Assembly: GCA_963851085.1 (NCBI GenBank)
Contig: CAWKNX010000003.1
Coordinates: forward strand, 248,001 to 312,000
Direction: 5' to 3'
Origin: DATFVJ01 sp963851085
Lineage (GTDB): Bacteria; Actinomycetota; Actinomycetes; Streptosporangiales; Streptosporangiaceae
DNA length: 64,000 nucleotides
The translations under genes were made by a program, and so were the position numbers. Below are positions 53,997-62,745 of the stretch, piece by piece. The notes below the pieces were generated by a model. It was not told where the DNA came from, ran no database searches, and saw only the letters and a list, made by a program, of their open reading frames with translations. Each line of letters starts with the position of its first letter. Within the stretch, counting starts at the first letter, position 1.

Positions 53997-56111
53997 ATGG
54001 AAGATCGGCTGGGGGATCGCGCGCCACCGCCCGGCGCCACCGGTGGGCCACCGGACGCCACCGGCGGGACGCCAGGCGCCGCCAGTGGGCCACCGGGCGC
54101 CACCGGCGGGGAACCGGGCGCCACCGCCACCCAGCCGCGCACGGGCGTGCTCGTCGTCATCGGCGCGCTCATGCTGGCCATGCTCCTGGCCGCGCTCGAT
54201 CAGACCATCGTGTCGACCGCGCTGCCGACGATCGTCAGCGACCTCGGCGGGCTGAACCACCTGTCCTGGGTCGTCACGGCCTACCTGCTGGCCGCCACGG
54301 TCGTAACGCCCTTGTGGGGCAAGCTCGGCGATCAGTATGGCCGCAAGAGCTTGTTCCAGGCAGCGATCGTGATCTTCCTCGTGGGCTCGGCCTTGTGCGG
54401 GCTATCGCGGAACATGGGCGAGCTGATCGGCTTCCGCGCCCTGCAGGGCCTGGGCGGCGGCGGGCTCCTGGTGCTCGCCCAGGCAATCGTCGGCGACGTG
54501 GTGCCGCCCCGCGAGCGCGGTAGGTACCAGGGCGCGTTCGGCGCTGTCTTCGGCGTCGCCAGCGTGGCGGGGCCACTGCTCGGCGGCTTCTTCGTGGACA
54601 GTATCGGCTGGCGCTGGGTCTTCTATATCAACCTGCCCATCGGCGTCGTCGCACTGGCCGTCATCGCGGTGGTGCTACGGACGCCGGTGACCAGGACGCC
54701 GCACAAGATCGACTATCTGGGCACGCTGCTCCTGGCGGCCTCGGCCACCTGCATCATCCTGCTGACCTCCTGGGGAGGCACCACGTATCCGTGGGGATCC
54801 GGCGTGATCATCGGCCTTGGGATCGTTGCCGCCGCCGCCGCCGTGGCGTGGGCGCTGGCCGAGCGGCGCGCGCCCGAGCCGGTCCTGCCGCTGCGCCTGT
54901 TCGCCTCGCGGGTGTTCAGCGTCGCCTCAGCGGTTGGCTTCATCACCGGCTTCGCGCTGTTCGGCGCGATCACGTTCATCCCGCTGTTCCTGCAGGTCGT
55001 GCACGGCGTCTCGCCCACCCTGTCGGGCGTCCACCTGCTGCCCATGGTGCTGGGCCTGCTCCTGACCTCGGTGGGGAGCGGTCAGCTCATCTCCAGGTAC
55101 GGCAAGTACAAGGTCTTCCCCATCGTGGGCACGGCCCTCATGACGGTCGGCCTCTATCTGCTGTCCCGCATGAACGAGCACACCCCCACCCTCACCATGA
55201 GCCTGTTCTTTCTCGTACTCGGGCTCGGCCTCGGCATGGTCCTCCAGGTGCTCGTCATCGCGGTACAGAACTCGGTCAGCTACTCCGACTTGGGCGTGGC
55301 CACCTCGGGAGCGACCTTCTTCAGGTCGATCGGCGGGTCCTTCGGTGTCGCGATCTTCGGAGCGATCTTCTCGAACCGCCTGGCCAGCGAGCTGACCGCG
55401 GCCCTCGCCCAAGCTCATGTCCCGCCGGGATTCGACGTGGCCAAGCTGCACGCGAGCCCGGTGGGCGGCACCGCAAGCGGGCTGCCTGCGGCGCTTCACG
55501 TCCTCGTGGTGCACGCGTACGCGCTGTCGATCCACACGGTCTTCCTCGCGGCGGTCCCTATCGCGCTCGCCGCGTTCGTGCTCACCTGGTTCCTACCCGA
55601 GGTACCGCTGCGGGCGACGGCGGAGGCCACCGACTACGGCGAAGGGCTCGGGGGTACACCGACGGTGCGGTCTTCGGTCGGCGAGATCGAGCGTGTACTG
55701 AGCAAGCTTGCCGACGCCGACCTGCGCCGTCGCGGTTACGAGCGGCTGGCCCAGCTGACCGGGCTCGATCTTTCCGCCGGGAGCTGCTGGGTGCTGACCC
55801 GGCTGGCCAGGCAGGGCCCGGTGTCGGGGGAGGAGCTTGCGCGGCAGGCGCGTGTGCCGGTGGAACGCGGGCGTCCGTACGTGGACAAGCTGGTGGAGGC
55901 GGACCTGGTCGCGCGCCGCGACGGGCTGATCGAACTCACCGACCTTGGCCGCGGCGCCGCGGACCGGCTGACGGCGGCGCGCCGTGACGGACTCGCGCAG
56001 CTATGCGCGGGCTGGTCGCCTGAGCAGCACGCAGATCTGGCACAGATGCTGAACCGCCTCGCGGCCGCCCTGCTCGGCGACGACGCCGACCGGCGCCTGC
56101 TGAGCAAGTAA
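53997..56111 (+). CDS. DHA2-family drug exporter fused to a winged-helix domain
   Basis: A 704-aa protein. Residues about 1-45 are five 7-residue repeats of the ATGGPPG type. A 14-helix major facilitator domain follows: LDQTIVSTALPTIVSDLGG, WGKLGDQYGRKSLFQ, RALQGLGGGGLLVLAQAIVG, GWRWVFYINLPIG. After the last helix (about residue 540) a cytosolic tail of about 150 residues contains a MarR-like winged helix: LARQGPVSGEELARQARVPV, DKLVEADLVARRDG, ELTDLGRGAADRL. The start at 53997 is chosen because upstream frame content is low-complexity. It may export a toxic product such as that of the nearby cluster. The fused domain could sense substrate or bind DNA. Confidence 0.88.
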   Translation: MEDRLGDRAPPPGATGGPPDATGGTPGAASGPPGATGGEPGATATQPRTGVLVVIGALMLAMLLAALDQTIVSTALPTIVSDLGGLNHLSWVVTAYLLAATVVTPLWGKLGDQYGRKSLFQAAIVIFLVGSALCGLSRNMGELIGFRALQGLGGGGLLVLAQAIVGDVVPPRERGRYQGAFGAVFGVASVAGPLLGGFFVDSIGWRWVFYINLPIGVVALAVIAVVLRTPVTRTPHKIDYLGTLLLAASATCIILLTSWGGTTYPWGSGVIIGLGIVAAAAAVAWALAERRAPEPVLPLRLFASRVFSVASAVGFITGFALFGAITFIPLFLQVVHGVSPTLSGVHLLPMVLGLLLTSVGSGQLISRYGKYKVFPIVGTALMTVGLYLLSRMNEHTPTLTMSLFFLVLGLGLGMVLQVLVIAVQNSVSYSDLGVATSGATFFRSIGGSFGVAIFGAIFSNRLASELTAALAQAHVPPGFDVAKLHASPVGGTASGLPAALHVLVVHAYALSIHTVFLAAVPIALAAFVLTWFLPEVPLRATAEATDYGEGLGGTPTVRSSVGEIERVLSKLADADLRRRGYERLAQLTGLDLSAGSCWVLTRLARQGPVSGEELARQARVPVERGRPYVDKLVEADLVARRDGLIELTDLGRGAADRLTAARRDGLAQLCAGWSPEQHADLAQMLNRLAAALLGDDADRRLLSK

Positions 56112-56117
56112 CACCGT

Positions 56118-56153
56118 CTTGCCCCGGGGGGCGACCCCGGGATCCCCGCAGGC
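56118..56153. repeat. Single copy of the palindromic repeat core
   Basis: TTGCCCCGGGGGGCGACCCC followed by GGGATCCCCGCAGGCCGTGG lies 7 bp past the transporter stop. It matches the core of the arrays at 3411 and 47286, slightly shortened. It could form a hairpin and end the transporter transcript. Confidence 0.7.
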
Positions 56154-56218
56154 CGTGGCGGCCGCTCAGCCGGATCGGAATCAGGCTGTTCAGGGGTGGC
56201 AGATTGCCGGGCTGGCGG

Positions 56219-57241
56219 TCAGGCGGGAACGATCACGTTGAGCGCGGCCGGCATCACGCGGATGGTCAGCGGCGATCCGGCCGCGAGCAACTCGCCGTCC
56301 GCGCCGACCGGCAGGGGACGGTCCACGGTCAGTGTGACCATCGTGGCGCGGCCCGTGCTGACGCTGGGCAGGGTCACGTGCGTGCCGTCCTTGATCTTCA
56401 TGAGCGCGCGGACGAACGTCATCTTCGGTCCGTGCCGCATCGCCACGATGTCGAGCATGCCGTCGGTGTAGCTGGCACCGGGGGCGACCTTCATCCCGGC
56501 CCCGAAGTACGGGATGTTGGCGACCACGACCGCGTAGCCGCGGAATTCGAGCCGGTCCTGGCGCCCATCGGCGCCCGTCGTCTCGACCAGGAACGTGGTG
56601 GGTTTCCAGCCGATCAGCGCCCTGAGCGCCGCGATGTTGTAGACCAGTGGCCCGCGGATGAAGCGGGTCCGGTTCGCGATCTCGCCCGCGACAGACGCGA
56701 TGCCGACGTACACGCTGCCCGTGACGATGATGGGCGCCTGGTGTGTGCCAGCACCAGCGCCGGCACCAGCGCCGGCACCAGCGCCGGTCACCGCGATCAG
56801 GTCGACGGGCTGCCGCCGGCCGCCGAGGAGCAGGCGGGCCGCGGCCGCCGGATCGAAAGGTATCCGCATCGTGCGGGCGAAGTCGTTGCCGCGCCCGGCG
56901 GGAATGACGCCGAAGGCGCCGGCCGGTTCGGTCTGCGCGCCGTGCCCGGCGCTGGCCTGCCCGGCCACTGTCTGCGCGCGCCGCTGTGTTGACCCGGTTA
57001 TCGCCTGGGCGAACGTGCCCGCGAGAGCACTGGTGAGGCCGTCTCCGCCGAACGCGACAACGGTGTCGCCGCGGCGGGCGGCCCCCGCCGCCAGCGTGCG
57101 AGCGTGCTCCATGCTCGTGCTCTCGGACACCGTGTAGTCAACTCCCGCGGCGTCGAGGACCGCGGCCACCTTTGGCAGGTAACTGGCGGGCCTGCCACCG
57201 CCGGCGGCCGGGTTCACCACAAGGGTGAGCGGAACGGTCAT
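56219..57241 (-). CDS. Diacylglycerol/lipid kinase (DagK family)
   Basis: A 340-aa kinase: LVVNPAAGGGRPASYLPKV nucleotide-binding start, VVAFGGDGLTSALAG (GGDG signature), GAFGVIPAGRGNDFARTM, YVGIASVAGEIANRTRFIRG, GAGMKVAPGASYTDGMLDIV, and DGEL near the end. A run of alternating Gly-Ala (about residue 165) is encoded by a 12-bp repeat. The start at 57241 follows GAGAGGGC, 31 bp after the AGPS-like gene. It phosphorylates a membrane lipid alcohol such as diacylglycerol. Its operon partner points to ether or glycerol lipid synthesis. Confidence 0.88.
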   Translation of the reverse strand: MTVPLTLVVNPAAGGGRPASYLPKVAAVLDAAGVDYTVSESTSMEHARTLAAGAARRGDTVVAFGGDGLTSALAGTFAQAITGSTQRRAQTVAGQASAGHGAQTEPAGAFGVIPAGRGNDFARTMRIPFDPAAAARLLLGGRRQPVDLIAVTGAGAGAGAGAGAGTHQAPIIVTGSVYVGIASVAGEIANRTRFIRGPLVYNIAALRALIGWKPTTFLVETTGADGRQDRLEFRGYAVVVANIPYFGAGMKVAPGASYTDGMLDIVAMRHGPKMTFVRALMKIKDGTHVTLPSVSTGRATMVTLTVDRPLPVGADGELLAAGSPLTIRVMPAALNVIVPA

Positions 57242-57272
57242 CGGCTGCCCTCTCAGCGTGTACCCGCACCGG

Positions 57273-58907
57273 TCAGCGTGGCGGGATGAGCTTGCCTGGA
57301 TTGAGTACACCGCCGGGGTCGAGCGTGCCGGCGACCGCGCGCAGGACGTCGAGGCCGAGGTCGCCAATCTCGGCGCGCATCCAGCCGCGGTGGTCGGTGC
57401 CAACCGCGTGGTGATGGGTGATTGTGCCACCAGTCGCGGCGATGGCGTCACCCGCTGCGGTCTTCGCGGCCGTCCACCCGGCGATGGGATCGGATCCCAG
57501 CGCGCAGACGATGGTGTAGTAGAGCGACGCCCCGGCGGGGTAGACATGCGAGACATGGCACATGACCAGCGGTGGCGTGCCCGAGGAGGTGAGTGAACAG
57601 GTAAGCGCCGACCGCACGGCCGCGTCGAGCCGGTGCAAATTCGCCCATGTGGTCGCCGTTTCGAGGGTTTCGGCCAGCACCCCGGCGTCGAGCAGCGCAT
57701 CGCGCAGGTAGGGCGCGGTGAACCGGCCTTCACGCCAGGCGGCGACCGGCGGCGGCCCGAGCGTGGTCCCGCCGCCGCCCGCGAGGATCGATGCCGCGGC
57801 CACGCGCTGCGCCTGCGCCGCGGCCCGCGCCCCCTCGTAGCTGGTGACCATGAGGCAGCCAGGGATGGGCCGCCCGCTGCCGGTCAGCGCGAGCACAGAT
57901 GTTTCTGCCTCGTCACTAAGCCGAACGACTGACGTGAGCTGACGGCCGTCCTGCGCGAGCGCCCGCAGCGCGGCGATACCACTATCGAAGCCTGCGAACG
58001 CCCATGCTTCGTCGATCACGGTCTCCGGCCGGAGCCTGACCCGGACTGTGACCTCGGTGATGACGCCGAAGATGCCCTCGGAGCCAAGCAGAAGCTGGCG
58101 CAGATCCGGTCCCGCCGCCGACTGCGGTGCCCGGCCACCAGCGGTGAGGGTGCCGCGGGGGGTGGCTGCGGTGATCGCGAGGACCATGTCATCGAACCGT
58201 CCGTAGCCGGCGGAGGCCTGCCCAGCCGAACGGGTCGCGGCGAAGCCGCCGATGGTCGCGTGCTCGAAGCTCTGCGGCAGGTGCCCGACGGTAAGACCGT
58301 GCGCACCGAGCAGGCGTTCGGCCTGCGGCCCGCGCAGGCCGGCTTCGAGCGTGGCGGTCAGCGAGATGGTGTCGACCGCCACGAGACGGTTCATCCTGCG
58401 CAGGTCGAGCGCGACCACCGCGGTCAGGCCGCCGCGCAGCGGCTCGACACCGCCGGTGACGCTCGTGCCACCGCCGAACGGCACCACCGCGACGCGGTGC
58501 CTGGTGGCTGCGCCGAGTACGGCGAGAACCTCATCGTGCGTCCGCGGCGTGATGACCGCGTCAGGGAAGGTCAGGCCCGTGCCCGCGCGCTGGCGGAGCA
58601 GGTCGCTGGTGCTGCGCCCCGCGCTGTGCCGCAGGCGGGTGGCGGCGTCGACATGGACCTGCGCCGCACCCACCGCGGATTCGAAGGCCTGCCTGGTGGC
58701 CGCGGTGAGCTGGGGAGGGCGGACACGGACGGCATCGGATCGCACAGGTGCCGGCTGGGCGGCACGGGTGCCGAAGGTCTGTTCGAGCAGGTCGCGTACG
58801 CGTCCGGGCAACGGCCGCGGCTCACCCCAGTGGGCCCAGGGCATGTCAGTCACCTGCCCGGCGGCGAGCTTCGCCGGGGCCCGGTGCTCTCGCGCTGTAT
58901 CGCCCAT
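57273..58907 (-). CDS. FAD-binding oxidase of the alkyl-DHAP synthase type
   Basis: A 544-aa flavoprotein of the VAO/PCMH fold. Motifs: WAHWGEPRPLPGRVRDLLEQ, PDAVITPRTHDEVLAVLGAA, the FAD pyrophosphate loop VVPFGGGTSVTGGVEPL, TVGHLPQSFEHATIGGFAAT, GSEGIFGVITEVTVRVR, and a C-terminal GGTITHHHAVGTDHR with the triple His seen in alkyl-dihydroxyacetonephosphate synthases. The family forms ether-lipid precursors from acyl-DHAP and a fatty alcohol, or oxidises other substrates. It is divergent from a TetR-glpD pair, with 101 bp between. The four-gene set resembles the Rv2249c-Rv2252 locus of Mycobacterium tuberculosis (recalled). Confidence 0.88.
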   Translation of the reverse strand: MGDTAREHRAPAKLAAGQVTDMPWAHWGEPRPLPGRVRDLLEQTFGTRAAQPAPVRSDAVRVRPPQLTAATRQAFESAVGAAQVHVDAATRLRHSAGRSTSDLLRQRAGTGLTFPDAVITPRTHDEVLAVLGAATRHRVAVVPFGGGTSVTGGVEPLRGGLTAVVALDLRRMNRLVAVDTISLTATLEAGLRGPQAERLLGAHGLTVGHLPQSFEHATIGGFAATRSAGQASAGYGRFDDMVLAITAATPRGTLTAGGRAPQSAAGPDLRQLLLGSEGIFGVITEVTVRVRLRPETVIDEAWAFAGFDSGIAALRALAQDGRQLTSVVRLSDEAETSVLALTGSGRPIPGCLMVTSYEGARAAAQAQRVAAASILAGGGGTTLGPPPVAAWREGRFTAPYLRDALLDAGVLAETLETATTWANLHRLDAAVRSALTCSLTSSGTPPLVMCHVSHVYPAGASLYYTIVCALGSDPIAGWTAAKTAAGDAIAATGGTITHHHAVGTDHRGWMRAEIGDLGLDVLRAVAGTLDPGGVLNPGKLIPPR

Positions 58908-59008
58908 CGGTTTATAGTCTTACATATCATGTCAATCTGTAATGCTCCGTGTTGCTCGCGGGGATGGGGCACGGATGCGGGTGACACGGCGGAGGAGGGG
59001 CCAGCAGC

Positions 59009-59665
59009 TTGAGCAGGGACCCGGGCCAGCCGGATAGCGGCGGTGTGGGCGGTCACGGCAGCGCCGCGGGCGATGCGGACGGCGCCGATGCCGCCGAGAC
59101 GGCGATTCTGGACGCGGCGCGCGAGTGCGTGCTCGCGTTCGGGGTGCGCCGGACATCCCTGTCCGAAGTAGCCCGCAGAGCCCACGTGAGCCGCCCGACC
59201 GTGTACCGCCGCTGGCCAGACCGGACCGCGCTGGTCGCCGACCTGATGACCAGGGAGTGGGCCAGGGTCTTCGGCGCGGCCGAGGTGCGAGAGACAGCAG
59301 GCCCGACCGTCCGCCAGCGGGCGGTCGCCCGGATCGTCGACGTCACACACACGCTGCGCGGGCACCCGCTGCTGCGCAAGATCGTGGACGTGGACCCGGA
59401 GCTCCTTCAGCCGTACATCTTCGACCGCTTCGGCACGAGTCAGCGAATGGCGATCGCCTACCTTGCCGGATGGCTGCGCGGAGGACAGCAGCAGGGCTCG
59501 GTACGGACCGGCGATCCGGAGGCACTCGCCCGTGCGGTGCTGCTTGCTGTGCAGTCGTATGTACTGTCCGGGCGGCTCGCGAGGGACAAGCTCACCGAGC
59601 AGGAACTGGACGCCGAGCTCGCCATCATGCTCGATCGCTACCTGAGCCCGGGGCTGCCGCGGTGA
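59009..59665 (+). CDS. TetR-family regulator
   Basis: A 218-aa regulator with a 25-residue Gly/Asp-rich leader. The helix-turn-helix at about 30-75 reads ETAILDAARECVLAFGVRRT, SLSEVARRAHVSRPTVYRRW. A ligand-binding all-helical domain follows. The TTG start at 59009 has GGAGGAGGGG about 9 nt upstream. Its stop overlaps the glpD start (GTGA). It probably represses both the glpD transcript and the divergent AGPS-like/lipid kinase transcript through the shared 101-bp region. The inducer is unknown. Confidence 0.9.
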   Translation: MSRDPGQPDSGGVGGHGSAAGDADGADAAETAILDAARECVLAFGVRRTSLSEVARRAHVSRPTVYRRWPDRTALVADLMTREWARVFGAAEVRETAGPTVRQRAVARIVDVTHTLRGHPLLRKIVDVDPELLQPYIFDRFGTSQRMAIAYLAGWLRGGQQQGSVRTGDPEALARAVLLAVQSYVLSGRLARDKLTEQELDAELAIMLDRYLSPGLPR

Positions 59666-61236
59666 CCGGATCGTCGTCGCTGAACGCGGCGCGCAGGGCG
59701 CGGGAGCTCGCCGACCTCGCAGACCACGCCCGGGTCGACGTTCTCGTCGTCGGCGGCGGCATCACGGGCGCTGGAGCGGCACTCGACGCCGCCTCACGCG
59801 GGCTGTCCGTCGTGCTCGCAGAACGCCACGATCTGGCCTTCGGCACGAGCAGGTGGAGCTCCAAGCTGGTGCACGGGGGGCTCCGTTATCTCGCCCGCGG
59901 CGACTTCGCGATCGCCTACGAGAGCGCGGTGGAACGTGGGCTGATCATGACGACGCTCGCGCCGCACCTGAGCCGCGCGCTGCCGATGATGCTGCCCTGG
60001 CTGCCAGGCCAGAGCCGCCGTGCACGCGGGGTCATCATCGCCGGCCTGATGGCTGGCGACGTCCTGCGCCGTGCGGCCCGCACCACGCGGCACACCTTGC
60101 CCCGCGGCCGCAGCCTGACCAGGACCGAAGTGGCCGCCCTGGTGCCGTGCCTGCGCCGCGACGTGACCGGCGGCGTGCTCTCATGGGACGGCCAGCTCAC
60201 CGACGACGCCCGTCTCGTTGTCGCGGTGGCCCGCACCGCGGCCGTGTCCGGCGCGCGCATCCTGACCAGGTGCGATGCCTCGGACGTGGCCGGTGACGGT
60301 GCGGTTCTCACCGACCGCCTGACCGGTCAGGCGGTCCGGGTGCGGGCGGCGGCCGTGATCAACGCGACCGGGGTCTGGGCGGGTGAGCTCGCGCCGGGTG
60401 TGGAACTGCGGCCGAGCCGCGGGACCCATCTCGTGCTGCCCGACGCGGTGCTGCGCGGGCTCGGGGCCGGACTGTTCATCCCGGTGCCCGGCGAGCGCGC
60501 GCGGTTCGTCTTCGCGCTGCCGGTGCCGGGGGAGCGGCGGGTCTACGTCGGGATCACCGACGAGCCCGCGCAGGGCACGCCGCTGGACGAGCCGCAGCCC
60601 ACGGAAGGGGAGATCACGTTCCTGCTCGGTGTGCTCGGCAGCGTGCTCGACGTCGGGATCCGCCGTGACCACGTCATCGGCGCCTTCACGGGCCTGCGCC
60701 CACTGCGCGCTGGGCGCGAGGGTGCGACCGCGGATCTGTCGCGGCGGCACGCCGTGCTCACCTCACCCGATGGCATCATCACGGTCGTCGGCGGCAAGCT
60801 CACGACCTACCGGCGGATGGCGCAGGACGCCGTCGACGCGGCACTGCGCAGCGCGCCGCTCGCCCGCTGCGCGGCCGGCCGCGCCGCCGGCCCGTGCCGG
60901 ACACGGACGCTGCCGCTGGTCGGCGCGGCCGCCCCGCGTGAACTGTCCCGGGTGCGGGCGCCCCGGATGCTCGTGGCCCGCTACGGCACGGAAGCGCCTG
61001 GCGTGCTCGCGCTGGCCGGCGAGGATCCGTCCCTTGCCGATCCGATCGCGGACGGGCTCCAGGTGACCGGCGGTGAGCTCGTTTTCGCGCTCAGGCATGA
61101 AGGTGCCCTGGACGAAGCCGACCTGCTTGACCGCCGGACGCGGATCGGCCTCGTGCCCGCGGACGCGCTGCGCGCGCGTCCGGCCGTTACCCGGATCCTG
61201 GCCGGTCAGCCCGGTCCCCGAACGCCCCTCGCCTGA
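59662..61236 (+). CDS. glpD: Glycerol-3-phosphate dehydrogenase (FAD)
   Basis: A 524-aa aerobic glycerol-3-phosphate dehydrogenase: FAD dinucleotide fold VDVLVVGGGITGAGAALDAA, ASRGLSVVLAERHDLAFGTS, SRWSSKLVHGGLRYL (FGTSRxSSKLxHGG signature), RGTHLVLPDAV, TGLRPLRAG and a closing GKLTTYRRMAQDAVDAAL. A C-terminal helical domain follows (about 400-524). It oxidises sn-glycerol-3-phosphate to DHAP at the membrane, passing electrons to quinone. DHAP is the backbone needed by AGPS-like enzymes, which fits the divergent gene. The GTG start is coupled to the TetR stop. Confidence 0.93.
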   Translation: MTGSSSLNAARRARELADLADHARVDVLVVGGGITGAGAALDAASRGLSVVLAERHDLAFGTSRWSSKLVHGGLRYLARGDFAIAYESAVERGLIMTTLAPHLSRALPMMLPWLPGQSRRARGVIIAGLMAGDVLRRAARTTRHTLPRGRSLTRTEVAALVPCLRRDVTGGVLSWDGQLTDDARLVVAVARTAAVSGARILTRCDASDVAGDGAVLTDRLTGQAVRVRAAAVINATGVWAGELAPGVELRPSRGTHLVLPDAVLRGLGAGLFIPVPGERARFVFALPVPGERRVYVGITDEPAQGTPLDEPQPTEGEITFLLGVLGSVLDVGIRRDHVIGAFTGLRPLRAGREGATADLSRRHAVLTSPDGIITVVGGKLTTYRRMAQDAVDAALRSAPLARCAAGRAAGPCRTRTLPLVGAAAPRELSRVRAPRMLVARYGTEAPGVLALAGEDPSLADPIADGLQVTGGELVFALRHEGALDEADLLDRRTRIGLVPADALRARPAVTRILAGQPGPRTPLA

Positions 61237-61372
61237 GCCAAGCGGCCGGCGTCGTGTCCTCGCGTACGCCAGGAACGTCTGACCCCTGCGGTCCACGACG
61301 GAATGTGATGAAACAAGACGAGAGGTGGTATTTCAAACCTAGAACAATCAGCCTTCGTACTACGGTCACGCC

Positions 61373-61960
61373 ATGGCCTCCAAGACTGCGGTAAGCGTCT
61401 TCACCCTGCGGTGTGAACTGGACCGCGATGACGTACGCGACGTAATGGCGGCCTCCAGGCTCCTGACGATCCTCCGGCGGTCGTGGATGGTCGCGTGCGC
61501 CGTCCTCGTGGCCCTGTTGGCCGAACTGCTTCTGCTGCTGCGGCTCGTGATCTCCCGGCCGGCGGACCATGCGGCATTTCATGGCCCGGTCAGGCTCGAA
61601 CTGGGTGTTGGGGCAGCCTTCTGCGTACTCCTTGTGTGCTGGTCCGTGCTCCGCGTCTGGCGCCTGTCACCGGGCCCGCAGGCTGGCGACGCGCTGGCCC
61701 GCGGCGTCTGGCAGCGCGGGCCGCACCAGTACGAACTGTCCGCGGACGGGGTGACGTGGCGGGCGCCTGATCGCTCGCTCGCGTTTGTGCCGTGGTCGGT
61801 GTTCACCGGGATGCGCGAGACAGAGCGCCTGTTCCTCCTCCTTGACCAGCACGGCCGCCACGTGCGCGGTTTCATACCGAAACGCGGCATTGACGACCCT
61901 GTGCGCGTGGCCGAACTCGGCAGGTTCGTGCGCGGGAGCATCCGGGCCGCGTCCTCCTGA
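61373..61960 (+). CDS. YcxB-like membrane protein
   Basis: A 195-aa protein with two membrane helices (about 40-63, WMVACAVLVALLAELLLLLR; about 82-100, VGAAFCVLLVCWSVLRVW). A cytosolic domain of the YcxB-like type follows: HQYELSADGVTWRAPDRSLA, VPWSVFTGMRETERLFLLLD and a terminal IPKRGIDDP. No catalytic motif is visible. It stands alone, 136 bp after glpD. The function is unknown. Confidence 0.75.
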   Translation: MASKTAVSVFTLRCELDRDDVRDVMAASRLLTILRRSWMVACAVLVALLAELLLLLRLVISRPADHAAFHGPVRLELGVGAAFCVLLVCWSVLRVWRLSPGPQAGDALARGVWQRGPHQYELSADGVTWRAPDRSLAFVPWSVFTGMRETERLFLLLDQHGRHVRGFIPKRGIDDPVRVAELGRFVRGSIRAASS

Positions 61961-62019
61961 CCGGGCCACACCGGTAGCCCCACCCGCGTCCCGCGGATAC
62001 CCGCATCTGGGCGGCGGCC

Positions 62020-62230
62020 GGCCCGGGACTACGCCGCGAGGGCTGGACGACGAGAGCATCGAGGCCCTGTACCGGGACACCTTCCGGGCCACCACTAAGG
62101 AGGACGCACTATGACCGCCGTCCTGCAGTCGCGGGGACTCGGCAAGCGGTACCGGCAGCGGTGGGCGCTGACCGACTGCACGCTGCGCATTCCCGCCGGG
62201 AATGTCGTCGGGCTGGTCGGCCCCATCGCC
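62020..62230 (+). pseudogene. Fragments of a GntR regulator and an ABC ATPase
   Basis: GLDDESIEALYRDTFRATTK (about 62040-62114) looks like the C-terminal end of a GntR-family regulator. It overlaps, in the usual operon arrangement, an ATG at 62111 that opens MTAVLQSRGLGKRYRQRWAL and IPAGNVVGLVGP. That is the first 38 residues of an ABC ATPase, broken off before the Walker A motif is complete. Both are therefore ends of genes joined to unrelated DNA: the regulator's front and the transporter's rest are missing. Confidence 0.7.
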
Positions 62231-62268
62231 AGGCATGTGGGCGGCGCCGCAGCGTACGATCAGGTGTC

Positions 62269-62688
62269 ATGACGGGCCAGGCCCAGGACGCTCGCGGCGG
62301 CGACGCGGCGTCTGCCCAGGACGTTCCGCTCCCGGGGGCCACAGCGTCCCCGCTACCTGCGGAGTTCATCCAGGTGCAGACCACGACAGATTCCCGTGCC
62401 GAGGCGGTGGAACTCGCCCGCGCCGCGGTGGCGGCGAGGCTCGCCGCCTGTGCTCAGGTGGCGGGACCGATTGCGAGTACTTACTGGTGGGAGGGGGAGA
62501 TGGAGCGGGCAGAGGAGTGGCTGGTGATGCTGAAGCTCCCCGCCGACCGCTATGCCGACCTTTCCGCCCTGCTTACCAGGCTGCACAGCTACGACGAGCC
62601 GGAGATCATCGCGACACCCATCTGTGCGGGCTCAGCTGGTTACCTTGGCTGGATTCGTGACGAGACGAGGCAGCCCGATACGACCTGA
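62269..62688 (+). CDS. cutA: CutA-like divalent cation tolerance protein
   Basis: A 139-aa protein with an Ala/Gly-rich 30-residue leader and a complete CutA domain: FIQVQTTTDSRAEAVELARA, VAARLAACAQVAGPIASTYW, WWEGEMERAEEWLVMLKLPA, HSYDEPEIIATPI, GSAGYLGWI. CutA forms trimers with a ferredoxin-like fold. Roles in metal tolerance and signalling have been proposed but are unsettled. The ATG at 62269 follows the ABC ATPase fragment. The next gene begins 57 bp downstream. Confidence 0.93.
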   Translation: MTGQAQDARGGDAASAQDVPLPGATASPLPAEFIQVQTTTDSRAEAVELARAAVAARLAACAQVAGPIASTYWWEGEMERAEEWLVMLKLPADRYADLSALLTRLHSYDEPEIIATPICAGSAGYLGWIRDETRQPDTT

Positions 62689-62745
62689 CCGGTTTGGGCA
62701 TGGTTACCTTGGAACAGAATTCCGTTCTACGAGGGGGCCGATGCC

